A DNA stretch of 64,000 bases from JAHFUA01 sp963808725 (GTDB lineage Bacteria > Acidobacteriota > Terriglobia > Terriglobales > Acidobacteriaceae): positions 1,860,001 through 1,924,000 of the forward strand of contig CAWEGO010000002.1 of assembly GCA_963808725.1 (NCBI GenBank). The letters are read 5' to 3'. Under the pieces are notes generated by a model. It worked only from the letters and a program-made list of their open reading frames with translations, made no database searches and was not told the origin of the DNA. The translations under genes and the position numbers were made by a program. Below are positions 50,959 through 60,389 of the stretch, in pieces (position 1 is the first letter of the stretch; the number at the start of each line of letters is the position of its first letter).

Positions 50959-51040
50959 CGAACGAAGCTTACACCCGCATCGGACTCAGGAATGACATTG
51001 AAAAAAGGCTCCAGAGCGGGAAAGCTAGGGATACCAGCGC

Positions 51041-51262
51041 ATGGCGCAACATCAGCAATACGAGATTTGGATACCGAATGGCGGCGACTGGATGCTGAAA
51101 TCGTCCTGGCGCGACTTCGACGTAGGATTGGCGGCAGCCCGGGCGCTGAGCGGGCCGGTGCGCATCATGTGCGCGGTCTATAACGGCAACGCGACGGTAG
51201 AAAGGAATGTAGTGGTGGAGCTGGGGGGCAACGGTCGGGACCACCAAACGGAGCGGGGCTAG
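51041..51262 (+). CDS. Small conserved protein of unknown function
   Basis: This 73-residue product (MAQHQQYEIWIPNGGDWMLK, then SWRDFDVGLAAARALSGPVR and IMCAVYNGNATVERNVVVEL) has the look of small soluble proteins common in Acidobacteriota with a short beta-alpha-beta core. It is transcribed away from the ATP-grasp gene. No function can be assigned. Confidence 0.55.
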   Translation: MAQHQQYEIWIPNGGDWMLKSSWRDFDVGLAAARALSGPVRIMCAVYNGNATVERNVVVELGGNGRDHQTERG

Positions 51263-51292
51263 GCCTGTAATTTCATTCAAACAATCGAATGG

Positions 51293-51377
51293 TGTCATCC
51301 CGAGCGCAGCGAGGGATCTATGCATTGAAAGTCAAATACATGGATTCTTCGCTCCCTGCGGTCGCTCTGAATGACAC
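51293..51377. repeat. Inverted pair of dispersed repeats
   Basis: TGTCATCCCGAGCGCAGCGA with GGGATCT (51293-51319) and GATTCTTCGCTCCCTGCGGT with CGCTCTGAATGACAC (51341-51377) form an inverted pair in the gap before the glycosyltransferase gene. Confidence 0.8.
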
Positions 51378-51454
51378 CTCAATTCGTATTGCGGGAACCG
51401 TACGGGACAGCCGTCAGTCCTTTCTCACGCCGGCGTGACGCCACTCCCAAGAGC

Positions 51455-52159
51455 TCAGCCGCCCGAGGTAAACAGATTGTGCTTCAGGATGCACCACAGC
51501 GTGTGCACGCCATCTTTCCACCCGATCTTCTTGCCCTCTTCGTAGGTCCGTCCTGAGTAGGAAATGCCGACCTCGTACACCCGGCACTTCAGCGCGGCGA
51601 TGCGCGCCGTCACCTCCGGCTCGAAGCCGAAGCGGTCTTCCGTCAGCTTCACCGATTGGATGATCTCCCGCCGAAACGCCTTGTAGCAGGTCTCCATATC
51701 GGTGAGGTTGAGGTCGGTGAACATGTTGGAGAGCAGGGTGAGAAGTTTGTTTGCGACCGAGTGCCAGAAGTACAGCACGCGATGGGTTTCGCCGCCGGCA
51801 AAGCGTGAGCCATAGACCACGTCGGCTTTGCCTTCGAGGATGGGCGCCATGAGCTTGGGATACTCGCCGGGGTCGTACTCCAGGTCGGCATCCTGGATGA
51901 TGACAACATCCCCGGTGGCAGCGGCGAAGCCGGTGCGCAGCGCCGCGCCCTTGCCCCGGTTTTTGTCGTGGAACAGCACGCGGATCGGGTAGCCCGCACT
52001 CTCGCTCGCGATCTCCTCCAGGCGGGCGCGGGTGCCGTCGGTCGAATAATCGTCCACGATGATGAGTTCCTTCTCGACCGGCGCGGCCAGGGTGCGGCGG
52101 ATGATCTCGTCGATGTAGTTTTTCTCGTTGTACACCGGCATTACAATGGAAGCTTTCAT
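51455..52159 (-). CDS. Family 2 glycosyltransferase (dolichol-phosphate mannosyltransferase-like)
   Basis: This 234-residue GT-A glycosyltransferase opens MKASIVMPVYNEKNYIDEII. LIIVDDYSTDGT binds the nucleotide sugar, VVIIQDADLEYDPGEYPKLM holds the DxD-type metal site, and DMETCYKAFRREI is typical of the DPM1/GtrB group. No membrane helices are present, so it would act at the cytoplasmic face of the inner membrane, moving a sugar to a polyprenyl phosphate. The start overlaps the stop of the upstream CoA ligase gene, so the two are coupled. Confidence 0.9.
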   Translation of the reverse strand: MKASIVMPVYNEKNYIDEIIRRTLAAPVEKELIIVDDYSTDGTRARLEEIASESAGYPIRVLFHDKNRGKGAALRTGFAAATGDVVIIQDADLEYDPGEYPKLMAPILEGKADVVYGSRFAGGETHRVLYFWHSVANKLLTLLSNMFTDLNLTDMETCYKAFRREIIQSVKLTEDRFGFEPEVTARIAALKCRVYEVGISYSGRTYEEGKKIGWKDGVHTLWCILKHNLFTSGG

Positions 52160-53712
52160 GCGTCGCGCACCCGCTCGCGCAGCTTGAAGCGCTGGATTTT
52201 GCCGGTGGCGGTCTTCGGGAGTTCGCTGACGAACTCCACCCAGCGCGGCTTTTTGAACGGCGCCAGCTTGTTGGCCACGAAGTCCTGCAATTCACGCGCG
52301 GATTTTTCGTCTCCCGCCGCCTCCGGTTCGAGCACGACGAAGGCCATGGGCTTAATGAGGCGCTCGGCGTCTTCGCGCCCGATTACCGCCGCCTCACGCA
52401 CCGCCGGATGCGCGGCCAGCGCCGCCTCGATCTCCACCGGGCTCACCCATTGCCCGGAGACTTTCAGCATGTCGTCGGAGCGGCCGGCGTACCAGAAATA
52501 TCCGTCGGCATCCTGGTAGTACTTGTCGCCGGTGCGGATCCAGTGGCCTTCGATGGTCTGCTTGGTCTTCTCATGCTTGTTCCAGTAGTAGGCGCAAGTG
52601 CTGTCGCCGCGGACCACCAGGCTGCCGGTTTCGCCAACGCCGACCGGCTGATTGTTCTCGTCGAGGATTTTGGCTTCGTATCCGGGGACTACCTGCCCAC
52701 TCGATCCCGGCCGCACCGCCCCGCGCCGGTTCGAGATCACGATGTGCAGCAGTTCGGTCGAACCCAGGCCGTCTAAAATCTCGACCCCGAAGCGCTGCTT
52801 GAAGCGCTCAAACACCGCCGGTGGCAGCGATTCGCCGGCCGAGACTCCATTGCGAATCGTAGAGAGGTCGAAATCGGCGCCATCACGCTTGTGCGCCAGC
52901 AGCCCCACGTAGCTGGTCGGGACGGAATAGAACAAGGTCGGCCGATGGCGCTCGATCACTGCATAGACGTTGGGCGGCGTGGGCGGGCCTGGTAACAGGA
53001 TGCTGGTCGCCCCCACCGAGAACGGGAAGTAGAGCCCGTTTCCCAGACCGTAAGCGAAGAACAGCTTGGCCACGCTGAAGCAGCGATCGCGCGCGGTCAC
53101 GCCGAGGATTCCCTGGCCGTAGAGCTCGCAGGCGACCACGATGTCGTGGTGCAGGTGTACGCAGCCTTTGGGAAATCCCGTGCTTCCGGAGGAATACAGC
53201 CAGAAGGCGGCGTCATCCTGGCTGGTGGGTTGGGCGGCAAGCTGCGGGCTGGCTTTGGCGGTCAGGTCAGCGAACGAATGCGTCCCGGCGGGGGCATTGC
53301 CCACCACGATGATGTCGCGCAAGTATCGCAGCCGCTCGCGAGGGATGGCCTGCACCTGCGGCAGAAGGGCTTCCCTCACAATCACTACGCGCGCCCGCGA
53401 GTCGTTCAGCATGTATTCGTAATCGGGCGGCTTGAGCAGGGTATTGAGCGGGACAGCGGCGATGCCGGCCTTGATCGCGCCCAGGAAGCTGTAGGCGAAT
53501 TCCGGCGTGTCCAGCAGGATCAGCAGGACACGCTCTTCCATGCGTACGCCCAGAGCGCGCAACGCGTTCCCCAGCCGGTTGACTCGCTCGGCCAACTGCT
53601 TGTAAGTGACACGCTCATCGCCATTTTCGATGGCGACGTTATCTCCGCGTCCCTCCTCCAGGTTGCGGTCCACCAGCCAGGCGGCTACGTTGAATGGTTC
53701 GGGCAGAACCAT
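52156..53712 (-). CDS. Benzoate-CoA ligase-family acyl-CoA synthetase
   Basis: This 518-residue ANL enzyme opens MVLPEPFNVAAWLVDRNLEE, as in benzoate and 4-hydroxybenzoate CoA ligases. WLYSSGSTGFPKGCVHLHHD is the P-loop, SVAKLFFAYGLGNGLYFPFS and DGLGSTELLHIVISN are family-typical, and PKTATGKIQRFKLRE carries the catalytic Lys. It forms an aryl-CoA or related thioester with ATP. The only coupled gene is a glycosyltransferase, so aromatic degradation is not strongly supported by context; the substrate remains open. Confidence 0.85.
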   Translation of the reverse strand: MVLPEPFNVAAWLVDRNLEEGRGDNVAIENGDERVTYKQLAERVNRLGNALRALGVRMEERVLLILLDTPEFAYSFLGAIKAGIAAVPLNTLLKPPDYEYMLNDSRARVVIVREALLPQVQAIPRERLRYLRDIIVVGNAPAGTHSFADLTAKASPQLAAQPTSQDDAAFWLYSSGSTGFPKGCVHLHHDIVVACELYGQGILGVTARDRCFSVAKLFFAYGLGNGLYFPFSVGATSILLPGPPTPPNVYAVIERHRPTLFYSVPTSYVGLLAHKRDGADFDLSTIRNGVSAGESLPPAVFERFKQRFGVEILDGLGSTELLHIVISNRRGAVRPGSSGQVVPGYEAKILDENNQPVGVGETGSLVVRGDSTCAYYWNKHEKTKQTIEGHWIRTGDKYYQDADGYFWYAGRSDDMLKVSGQWVSPVEIEAALAAHPAVREAAVIGREDAERLIKPMAFVVLEPEAAGDEKSARELQDFVANKLAPFKKPRWVEFVSELPKTATGKIQRFKLRERVRDA

Positions 53713-53940
53713 GATCTTTGCTCAGCCATTACGGAATGGCTGCGTATTGTCTCATACCCGGTTTGACCGGAGCGGGCCATCCTGCCGTAACCAGGGCTGG
53801 TAGCGAAAGTAATGGATGCAGCCTGCCCCCAGCCGTATTAAAATGCACCCCTCCCCCCTGAGCGTCTCAGATCCCCACTGAGAGCCAAGTAACGGGCCGC
53901 GCTTCCCCGCGTGGATTCCGTCCTCTGTTTCTAAAACGGA

Positions 53941-55239
53941 ATGTTCGACAACACTAACCCGGGACAACCAGGCGGGGCCGAGCCACCGGCCTCGACCACC
54001 GAGCAGTTGCTGCGCCTTCTCGGCCAACAGCCCCTGGCGCCCAGTGACGAGGACGCGGTTAACAATCCTGAATTGGAGCAGTTGTTCGGCAGCCTGGCCA
54101 AGGGGCTGGAGCAGGGCACGGTCGACAGCGCTCTAGCTCCGAAGGGAGAGCCGCTGACGCTGGAAGCTCTCGCGGCCAACCTGGGGCAGCCGGTTGCGTT
54201 GGGTGAAGTCCCAGCCGCGCTGGCGGCCCGCGAGGCGGGCGTCGCCTGTCCCAAATGCGGCTCGGCGAATCTGGCTGCCACCCGCTTCTGCGGAATGTGC
54301 GGCCAGGGGTTAGTAACCGAGGCTCCCAGGGCTTCCGGGAACGGGGCCGAACCCATGGTCGCCGCATCCGAGCTACCGACGCTTACCAACCTCGGTGGCA
54401 GGACCGGCTCCAGCATGGGATTTAAGATGGCGCTTGCGGGAGCGCTGGTTCTGGCGCTGGGTTTGGTGGCGTATCAGCAGCGGTGGTGGCGCCTGCCGCA
54501 CCTGACGGGTGTGACCTCAAACGTTTCGGCTGTACGGACCTCATCATCACCCAAATCGAGGACAGCAAAACCGCCCGCGCAAGCCCTGCCCGCTCCAGCT
54601 CAGCCGCAAGTATCGGTGAACCGCGAGCCCGCCACCGTCAGGACACCCGCCACGGAAGCGGCGCCCGCACCAGCCAAGCAGCCAGAACCGGTGAACCGCG
54701 AGCCTGCCGCCATCGTCAGGGCACCCGCCAGCGTCAGCAGAAGACCCGCCACCGTAACGAAGCCTCCGAAGGCTGCGCCGCCAGTCGTCATCGCGCGCAA
54801 CCTGCCGAAGCCCAGGCCACCCCAGCCTGCCGCACCTGCCCCGCCCCGGATAGCGCTCCCGGTCATACCGCCTGCCGCTGCGGCGGGAACGGTGGGGACA
54901 CCGCCGGTTCAGAAAGCGGCGGCGACGGCTCCCGAGGTTTCCGTTCCCGCACCCAAGCCCGCCCAGATTCCCCAGGTAACCCCGGGGGTGCTGATCTCCA
55001 GGGTTAACCCGCAGTATCCGCCGGTCGCGCGCGCCGCCCGCGTTCAGGGTGCGGTGGTGATGCACGCCGTCATCGGCACCGACGGAACGATCCAGCAGCT
55101 CCGTATCATCAGCGGCAATCCGCTGCTGGTGAATGCGGCCATGGAGGCGGCCAAGCAGTGGCGCTACCGTCCCTACCTGCTCGACGGCAAACCGGTCGAG
55201 GGCGAGACCGACATCTCCATCAATTTCAAGGGCGAGTAG
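53941..55239 (+). CDS. TonB-like protein with N-terminal zinc ribbon
   Basis: This 432-residue protein has a short helical N-terminus and a zinc ribbon (CPKCGSANLAATRFCGMCGQ, residues about 101-120). A single membrane helix follows (MGFKMALAGALVLALGLVAY). Residues 200-340 are a Pro/Ala-rich spacer with repeats of VNREPA, long enough to cross the periplasm. The C-terminal TonB domain is PGVLISRVNPQYPPVARAAR to WRYRPYLLDGKPVEGETDIS. Canonical TonB has a very short cytoplasmic end; here about 160 residues with a zinc ribbon are predicted inside the cell. No exbB or exbD is adjacent. It probably transmits force to outer-membrane transporters. Confidence 0.88.
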   Translation: MFDNTNPGQPGGAEPPASTTEQLLRLLGQQPLAPSDEDAVNNPELEQLFGSLAKGLEQGTVDSALAPKGEPLTLEALAANLGQPVALGEVPAALAAREAGVACPKCGSANLAATRFCGMCGQGLVTEAPRASGNGAEPMVAASELPTLTNLGGRTGSSMGFKMALAGALVLALGLVAYQQRWWRLPHLTGVTSNVSAVRTSSSPKSRTAKPPAQALPAPAQPQVSVNREPATVRTPATEAAPAPAKQPEPVNREPAAIVRAPASVSRRPATVTKPPKAAPPVVIARNLPKPRPPQPAAPAPPRIALPVIPPAAAAGTVGTPPVQKAAATAPEVSVPAPKPAQIPQVTPGVLISRVNPQYPPVARAARVQGAVVMHAVIGTDGTIQQLRIISGNPLLVNAAMEAAKQWRYRPYLLDGKPVEGETDISINFKGE

Positions 55240-55276
55240 CTGCGACGCGGCGGCAATCGCATCCGCGCCATGCGCG

Positions 55277-56482
55277 TCAGGCCACGTGCTTGGCCGGGCG
55301 TGTCCGTTCGGCTAGTTTGGTGTAGACAGTGTTGCGTTCAGCGGGGATTCTTCCCAGCTCGCGGATGCGTTGGTGGAATTCTTCCGGACTCAGGTACTGG
55401 CCGGCGGTCGCGCCCGCCAGCCGCGAGATGTTCTCTTCCATCACGGTGCCGCCGTAATCGTTGGCGCCTGCACGCAGGCAGAGCTGTGCCACCTTGCGAT
55501 CCAGCTTGACCCACGAGACCTGGATATTCCGGATGGAGCCGGCCAGCAGTAGCCGCGCCAACGCATGGATCTTCAGGTGTTCTGCAAGCGTCGGCCCCGG
55601 CCGCGCGATGCCCTGCTGATAGAGCAGCGTGTTCTGGTGCACGAATCCCAGGGGCACGAACTCGGTGAAGCCTCCGGTTTCGCTCTGGATTTCGCGCAGC
55701 AGCCGCAACTGGGCCAGCCAATGGTCCGGCGTCTCGATATGCCCGTACATGAGGGTGGATGTAGTGCGGATGCCGCAGCGGTGCGCCGTGGTGATCACCT
55801 CGCGCCATTGCTCGGTGCGGAGCTTGTTGCGCGAGAGGACGAAGCGCACGTCGTCGTCCAGGATTTCGGCGGCAGTGCCGGGCAGCGTATCCAGGCCGGC
55901 CTCCTTGAGCATGAGGAGGTAGTCGCGCACCGGCATACCCGTCAGCTCCACGCCATAGACGATCTCCATCGGCGAGAAAGCGTGAGTATGCATGTCGGGA
56001 ACGGCGGCTTTGACGGCGCGCAGGATGTCGCGGTAATAGAACTTCGAGAGCCCGTGCGGCAGTCCGCCCTGGATGCAGACCTCGGTAGCGCCGCGCTCAC
56101 GCGCCTCCAGCGTGCGCCGTGAGACTTCTTCGAGCGAGAGGAAATATGAGTCCGCCTCGCGCGGCCCACGGCTGAAAGCGCAGAACTTGCATCCCACGAA
56201 GCAGACGTTGGTGAAATTGATGTTGCGATTCACCACGTAGGTGACGGTGTCGCCCACGAGCTGCTGGCGCAGGCGGTCGGCCGCACAGAGCAGTCCCAGC
56301 AGGTCGTCGCCTTCGGCGTGCGCCAGCAGGCGCTGCTGCTCCGGGGAGAGCGCGCCGCCATCCCCGGCTTCCAGCACCTTCTCGAGCGCCCCGCGCATGC
56401 TCGCAGTGAGACGAGGCTCCAGTTCGCGCCAGTCCAGGGTGTGAAAGCCTTCCAGCTCCGCGGTGATGGGTTGCCGCGCCAT
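55277..56482 (-). CDS. cofH: FO synthase subunit 2 (CofH)
   Basis: This 401-residue radical SAM enzyme couples tyrosine-derived radical to the diaminouracil in synthesis of FO, the deazaflavin core of F420. The triad is in NRNINFTNVCFVGCKFCAFS. The CIQGGLPHGLSKFYYRDILR, THAFSPMEIVYG and TLPGTAAEILDD motifs fit CofH and are shared in part with the menaquinone enzyme MqnE/MqnC. CofH is preferred because of the exact CAFSRG and GTAAEIL context and the F420-type PPOX gene in the window. The CofG partner is not in this window. Confidence 0.85.
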   Translation of the reverse strand: MARQPITAELEGFHTLDWRELEPRLTASMRGALEKVLEAGDGGALSPEQQRLLAHAEGDDLLGLLCAADRLRQQLVGDTVTYVVNRNINFTNVCFVGCKFCAFSRGPREADSYFLSLEEVSRRTLEARERGATEVCIQGGLPHGLSKFYYRDILRAVKAAVPDMHTHAFSPMEIVYGVELTGMPVRDYLLMLKEAGLDTLPGTAAEILDDDVRFVLSRNKLRTEQWREVITTAHRCGIRTTSTLMYGHIETPDHWLAQLRLLREIQSETGGFTEFVPLGFVHQNTLLYQQGIARPGPTLAEHLKIHALARLLLAGSIRNIQVSWVKLDRKVAQLCLRAGANDYGGTVMEENISRLAGATAGQYLSPEEFHQRIRELGRIPAERNTVYTKLAERTRPAKHVA

Positions 56483-56635
56483 GGGTTCGGCCTTAACTTT
56501 ACCACTGCACAGCCATCAGCGACATGGATGTGCCAGAGCTCGTCAGCCCGCGCCTGGCAGGCCGCATCGGCGCCAATGGGATTGCCCAATTGGAATTACT
56601 TTGGTTACTTGGGACGGTCACGGTTGCGGACTACT

Positions 56636-57370
56636 ATGCAAGCTATGGCCCTGCAATCCCTCCTCCTGTGCCGTGATCCGGCCACGGTGCGGGTTTTCCG
56701 CCGTGCGCTCGACGATTTGGGGATCACGGTGGAGGTGGCGACAACTGCGGAATCAATGCTGGACCTTCTGGACAGTAATAAGTTCGACGCCATTATCGTG
56801 GATTGCGACGACGTGGCCGGAGGCACCGAGCTGATGGCCAGCGTTCAGCAATCGCCTTCCAACAAGCGGGCCATCGTCATCGCGGTGATCAATGGCACCA
56901 CCAACATGCGCGCCGCCTTCGAAATGGGAGCGCACTTCGCGCTCGACAAGCCGGTCACCCTGGAGCGGGCGATACGCTCGCTGCGCGCCGCCCACGGTTT
57001 CATGATCACCGAGCACCGCCGCTACTTCCGCCATCCCGTGGATGCCCAGGCTTACCTGACCTTTGGCGTGGTCAAGCGGCTGGCCTGCAAGATCACCAAT
57101 ATCAGCGATGGCGGCATGGCTGTGGCGCTCAGCGAGCAGATCACCCCCAGTTGGGTGGTGGAGGTGCGCTTTGAGCTGCCCGGCGTCCACCAGACCCTGG
57201 AAGTCAAAGGCGAGTTCGCCTGGTCGGACGGCAAGGGCATCGCCGGCATACGCTTCATCTACATCCCCAACGAGAGCAAGAAGGTGCTGAGTAAGTGGCT
57301 GGCGGAGCAGATCGAGCACGTCGAAGCCGGAGCGGGCAAGGCCAACAGTCGGCACTCGCTGGCCATCTGA
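56636..57370 (+). CDS. Receiver-like plus PilZ domain protein
   Basis: From ATG 56636 the product is 244 residues. The N-terminal 115 residues form a receiver-like fold with the acidic acceptor region in FDAIIVDCDDVAGG and the Lys in FALDKPVTLERAI. The C-terminal part is PilZ-like: RRYFRHPVDAQAYLTFG (RxxxR-type start) and CKITNISDGGMAVALSEQIT (N/DxSxxG). It may respond to both phosphorylation and cyclic di-GMP. No kinase is adjacent; the hybrid kinase and cyclase at 12.8-16 kb are possible partners. The frame is open upstream to 56318, but that part overlaps cofH. Confidence 0.82.
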   Translation: MQAMALQSLLLCRDPATVRVFRRALDDLGITVEVATTAESMLDLLDSNKFDAIIVDCDDVAGGTELMASVQQSPSNKRAIVIAVINGTTNMRAAFEMGAHFALDKPVTLERAIRSLRAAHGFMITEHRRYFRHPVDAQAYLTFGVVKRLACKITNISDGGMAVALSEQITPSWVVEVRFELPGVHQTLEVKGEFAWSDGKGIAGIRFIYIPNESKKVLSKWLAEQIEHVEAGAGKANSRHSLAI

Positions 57371-57394
57371 AGCCTTCAATCTGCTACGTCGTCC

Positions 57395-58705
57395 CTATAC
57401 AGAAGCTCCCGTCCGCGTTCGACGGCGCGCCCAGAGCCAGTTGACGAGGGCGATCACCATGGTGGCGGCGATGATCTTCAATTCGTCGCGGCCCATGCGG
57501 CTCACCAGCACCAGCGCGAACCCGATCCCCAGCAAGGCGAACAACGGTCCGGCGGGCAGCGGGAAACGCGCCGCGCCCGGCTGCTTGCGCCGCAACACCA
57601 GCAGCGCGGCGCAAACCGCGCCGTAAGCGAACAGTCTCGCCACCGCCGAGAGTTTTACGTTCCAGCGGAAGTCGCCGGCCACCGCCATCACCCACACCAG
57701 CGCCGCGAATACCACGATGGAAACATGGGGCGTACGGAAGCGCGGGTGCACCGCCCGAAAGATCGGCGGGAAGTCATCGCGCTCGGCCAAGGCGAAGGTC
57801 AGCCGCGGCGTGTTCAGCATATTGGCGCTGAGGTATCCGTAGAGCGAGACCAGCGCGCCCAGGCTGATGAAACGCGCACCAGCCGCTCCCAGGAATTGGC
57901 GCGCCGCGTCAGCCAGGGGACGGTCGGCTTGGCCGGGATTGGCCAGCGTTGCCTGCACTACGATCTGAAGCAGCGTGAACAGCGCCACGCACACGGCCAG
58001 GGAAACCAGCAGCGCAAAAGGAGCATCGCGGCGCGGGTCTTTCGCCTCCGCCAGCGGGATCATGGCGGCTTCGAACCCTCCATAGGCAAAGACCAGCAGC
58101 AACACCGCCTGCATCCAATCGCCAGCAGCGGGATGGAACGTGCTGGTCGAAGGCGCTGGTCCGTGCCGCAGCAGCATGAAAACCGTGCCCGCGACGGCGA
58201 GCAAGCCCAGCGGTACCAGCTTGGCCACCGTAAACACGTTGCTCATGCGCGCGCCCGACTTGACGCCGCGGTAGTTGATAGCCGCCAGCAAGCCGAGCAG
58301 AGCCGTAAGCACCAGGGCGCGAGCCGCCGGCTGCTTGGCCCCCGGCCAGAATTCCGCCAGATAGATAACGAAGAGATTGGCGCCGGCCGCGGCCGCGCTC
58401 AGCCGTACCAGCCACAGCACCCATCCCATTTCGATCCCCAGGAAGCGTCCGAAGGCAGCGCGCGCATAGAGATAGGGTCCGCCGGCCTCGGTGAAGCGGG
58501 AAGAAACTTCCGCAAAGCAGGCCATAATGACGCCGATCCCCGCTCCTGCCAGCAGATAGGCCCAGGGCGCCGCGCTTCCGACCTGCTTCCACACCAGGGA
58601 GGGCAGTCCGAAGATGCCGCTGCCGATGATGGAATTGATGACCAGCGCCACCAGGGTCCAGCGACCCATGGCGCGCACCAGTCCGGTTTGCGGTTGGTTG
58701 GGCAT
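57395..58705 (-). CDS. APC-superfamily amino acid permease
   Basis: ATG 58705 gives a protein of 436 residues with about 12 membrane helices. The first helix has the conserved unwound motif NSIIGSGIFGLPSL. The AEVSSRFTEAGGPYLYARAA stretch and VFAYGGFEAAMIPLAEAKDP are typical of APC transporters. It imports or exchanges an amino acid in the inner membrane; specificity is unknown. The open frame extends 26 residues further upstream, but those residues do not resemble the family. Confidence 0.88.
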   Translation of the reverse strand: MPNQPQTGLVRAMGRWTLVALVINSIIGSGIFGLPSLVWKQVGSAAPWAYLLAGAGIGVIMACFAEVSSRFTEAGGPYLYARAAFGRFLGIEMGWVLWLVRLSAAAAGANLFVIYLAEFWPGAKQPAARALVLTALLGLLAAINYRGVKSGARMSNVFTVAKLVPLGLLAVAGTVFMLLRHGPAPSTSTFHPAAGDWMQAVLLLVFAYGGFEAAMIPLAEAKDPRRDAPFALLVSLAVCVALFTLLQIVVQATLANPGQADRPLADAARQFLGAAGARFISLGALVSLYGYLSANMLNTPRLTFALAERDDFPPIFRAVHPRFRTPHVSIVVFAALVWVMAVAGDFRWNVKLSAVARLFAYGAVCAALLVLRRKQPGAARFPLPAGPLFALLGIGFALVLVSRMGRDELKIIAATMVIALVNWLWARRRTRTGASV

Positions 58706-58837
58706 GCGCTGAAGGGCGCACCCTACACGACTCGGGCTGATGCAGGCAACTGGGCTTAAACCGCAGCATCTCACAGTCACCAACGCCGGGGTGACCGGCG
58801 AATGGCATACTTGTTACCAAGGGTTCCCAGGAAGCTC

Positions 58838-58865
58838 TTGACAAGCTACAGGACCGGGCTACAAT
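58838..58865 (+). promoter_or_regulatory. Promoter for the small zinc-ribbon gene
   Basis: TTGACA at 58838-58843 and TACAAT at 58860-58865 are 16 bases apart, close to consensus. The leader to ATG 58894 would be about 20 bases. Confidence 0.65.
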
Positions 58866-58893
58866 ACCCGCGTTTCCGGTGCAATTTCCGGAT

Positions 58894-59100
58894 ATGAGTT
58901 CACTCCAGCCCTTACCATCCTCCGAAGCAGCACGCCAGCGAGTCAGCATGGACAAGCCTTGCACGCACCCGCGTGTGCGCGTCGTGGCGCGCGACGAAGA
59001 CAGCGAATTCGTCGAGTGCCTGGAATGTGCCCTGGTCTTTGAATCCAGTGAATTCAAAGACATGGCCATCGAAGAGCGCACCGGGACGGAAGACGCATAG
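58894..59100 (+). CDS. Small zinc-ribbon-like protein
   Basis: This 68-residue protein contains CTHPRVRVVARDEDSEFVEC and CLECALVFE, giving CxH and CxxC pairs that could bind one zinc ion. The C-terminus is acidic. A near-consensus promoter precedes it. Small proteins of this shape occur in many Acidobacteriota; no function is known. Confidence 0.6.
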   Translation: MSSLQPLPSSEAARQRVSMDKPCTHPRVRVVARDEDSEFVECLECALVFESSEFKDMAIEERTGTEDA

Positions 59101-59160
59101 CGTCGAGCCTGTCCGATTTCTGGCAACATCCCCGACCACACCCGTGGTGTGCGTGCTCAT

Positions 59161-60321
59161 TCACCGCAGCGGCAGGGAGGCTTCCGCGGAGAGCTCCAGC
59201 CCGGCGAAATCGCGGGCCAGGAACTTGGGATAGGCCGCGGCCGCGATCATGGCAGCGTTGTCGGTCGAGAGCGGACGCGAGGGGAAATAGACCGCCAGGC
59301 CGGCCATCGCGGCCTCGCGCTCAAAGGCTGTGCGCAGTTCGCTGTTGGCCGCGACACCGCCGGTGATGAAGAGCGCCGCGACGTCGAGCTCGCGGGCGGC
59401 GTTCAAAGTCTTGCCGACCAGGTCCGCGACCATGGCCCGCTGGAATGAGGCGACCAGATCCAGCGTCCGCCGGTCGCAGAGCTTCAGCACTTCGTCAGCC
59501 GTGGCCGACTTCATTTCAGCCAGCGCGCGACGGCGTTGCTCGATCGCTGCCTCCATGTTGTGGGTCTCGACGTAGCGCAGCACCGCGGTTTTGATCCCGC
59601 TGTAAGAAAAGTCGAACGTGGAGCCGGGAGTATCGGCGCCGGCCCGGCGACGGCTGCGGCCCGGGCGCGGGCGTCCCTTGATGTATGCGGGCGGAAATTT
59701 GACCGCGTCCGGCTTGCCGTGGCGCGCCAGCTTGTCGATCACCGGGCCACCGGGATAACCGAGCGCCAGCAGCTTCGCAACTTTATCGAATGCCTCGCCG
59801 GCCGCGTCGTCGCGGGTCTGGCCGACGTTTTCGTACGTCCATCCGCGATCCTGTTCCTCGGCCAGATACAGATGCGTGTGTCCTCCCGAAACCACCAGCG
59901 CCAGCACCGGGAAGGCGATCTCGCGGTTGCCTTTCTGCTTCTCTTCGAGCAGCACCGCGTGGATGTGGCCTTCGAGGTGGTTGACGGCGATCAGCGGCTT
60001 GTTCAGCGCGAAGGCCAGCGCCTTGGCGTAGCTGACGCCCACCAGCAGTGCTCCGGCCAGTCCCGGTCCCTGCGTAACGGCCACGGCATCGACAGATTCG
60101 TAAGTCTGTCCGGCTTCCTCAAGCGCCCGCCGGACCACCGGCACGATGGCGCGCAAGTGCTCGCGTGACGCCAGCTCCGGCACAACTCCTCCGTAGGGCC
60201 AATGCGTGGCAATCTGCGATGCGACCACGTTCGACACCACCTGCTCGCCCGAGCGCACCACGGCGGCCGCGGTCTCGTCGCAGGAAGTCTCGATGCCGAG
60301 GATGTAAGCAGCATTCAGCAT
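59161..60321 (-). CDS. tsaD: tRNA threonylcarbamoyladenosine synthase subunit TsaD
   Basis: This 386-residue member of the ASKHA/Kae1 family transfers threonylcarbamoyl to A37 of ANN-decoding tRNAs with TsaB and TsaE. ILGIETSCDETAAAVV is the phosphate-binding start, NHLEGHIHAV holds the metal-binding His pair, VSGGHTHLYL follows, and FITGGVAANSELR and STDNAAMIAAAA complete the site. The protein is longer than E. coli TsaD (337) because of a basic insert around residues 215-230 (RPRPGRSRRRAGADTPG). Universal and normally essential. Confidence 0.95.
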   Translation of the reverse strand: MLNAAYILGIETSCDETAAAVVRSGEQVVSNVVASQIATHWPYGGVVPELASREHLRAIVPVVRRALEEAGQTYESVDAVAVTQGPGLAGALLVGVSYAKALAFALNKPLIAVNHLEGHIHAVLLEEKQKGNREIAFPVLALVVSGGHTHLYLAEEQDRGWTYENVGQTRDDAAGEAFDKVAKLLALGYPGGPVIDKLARHGKPDAVKFPPAYIKGRPRPGRSRRRAGADTPGSTFDFSYSGIKTAVLRYVETHNMEAAIEQRRRALAEMKSATADEVLKLCDRRTLDLVASFQRAMVADLVGKTLNAARELDVAALFITGGVAANSELRTAFEREAAMAGLAVYFPSRPLSTDNAAMIAAAAYPKFLARDFAGLELSAEASLPLR

Positions 60322-60389
60322 TCAGCAATCAGCGAAACCTAATAATATTTTATCCGCAGCTTTTCGGCCCATCAGCCTCGGCTGAGTGC

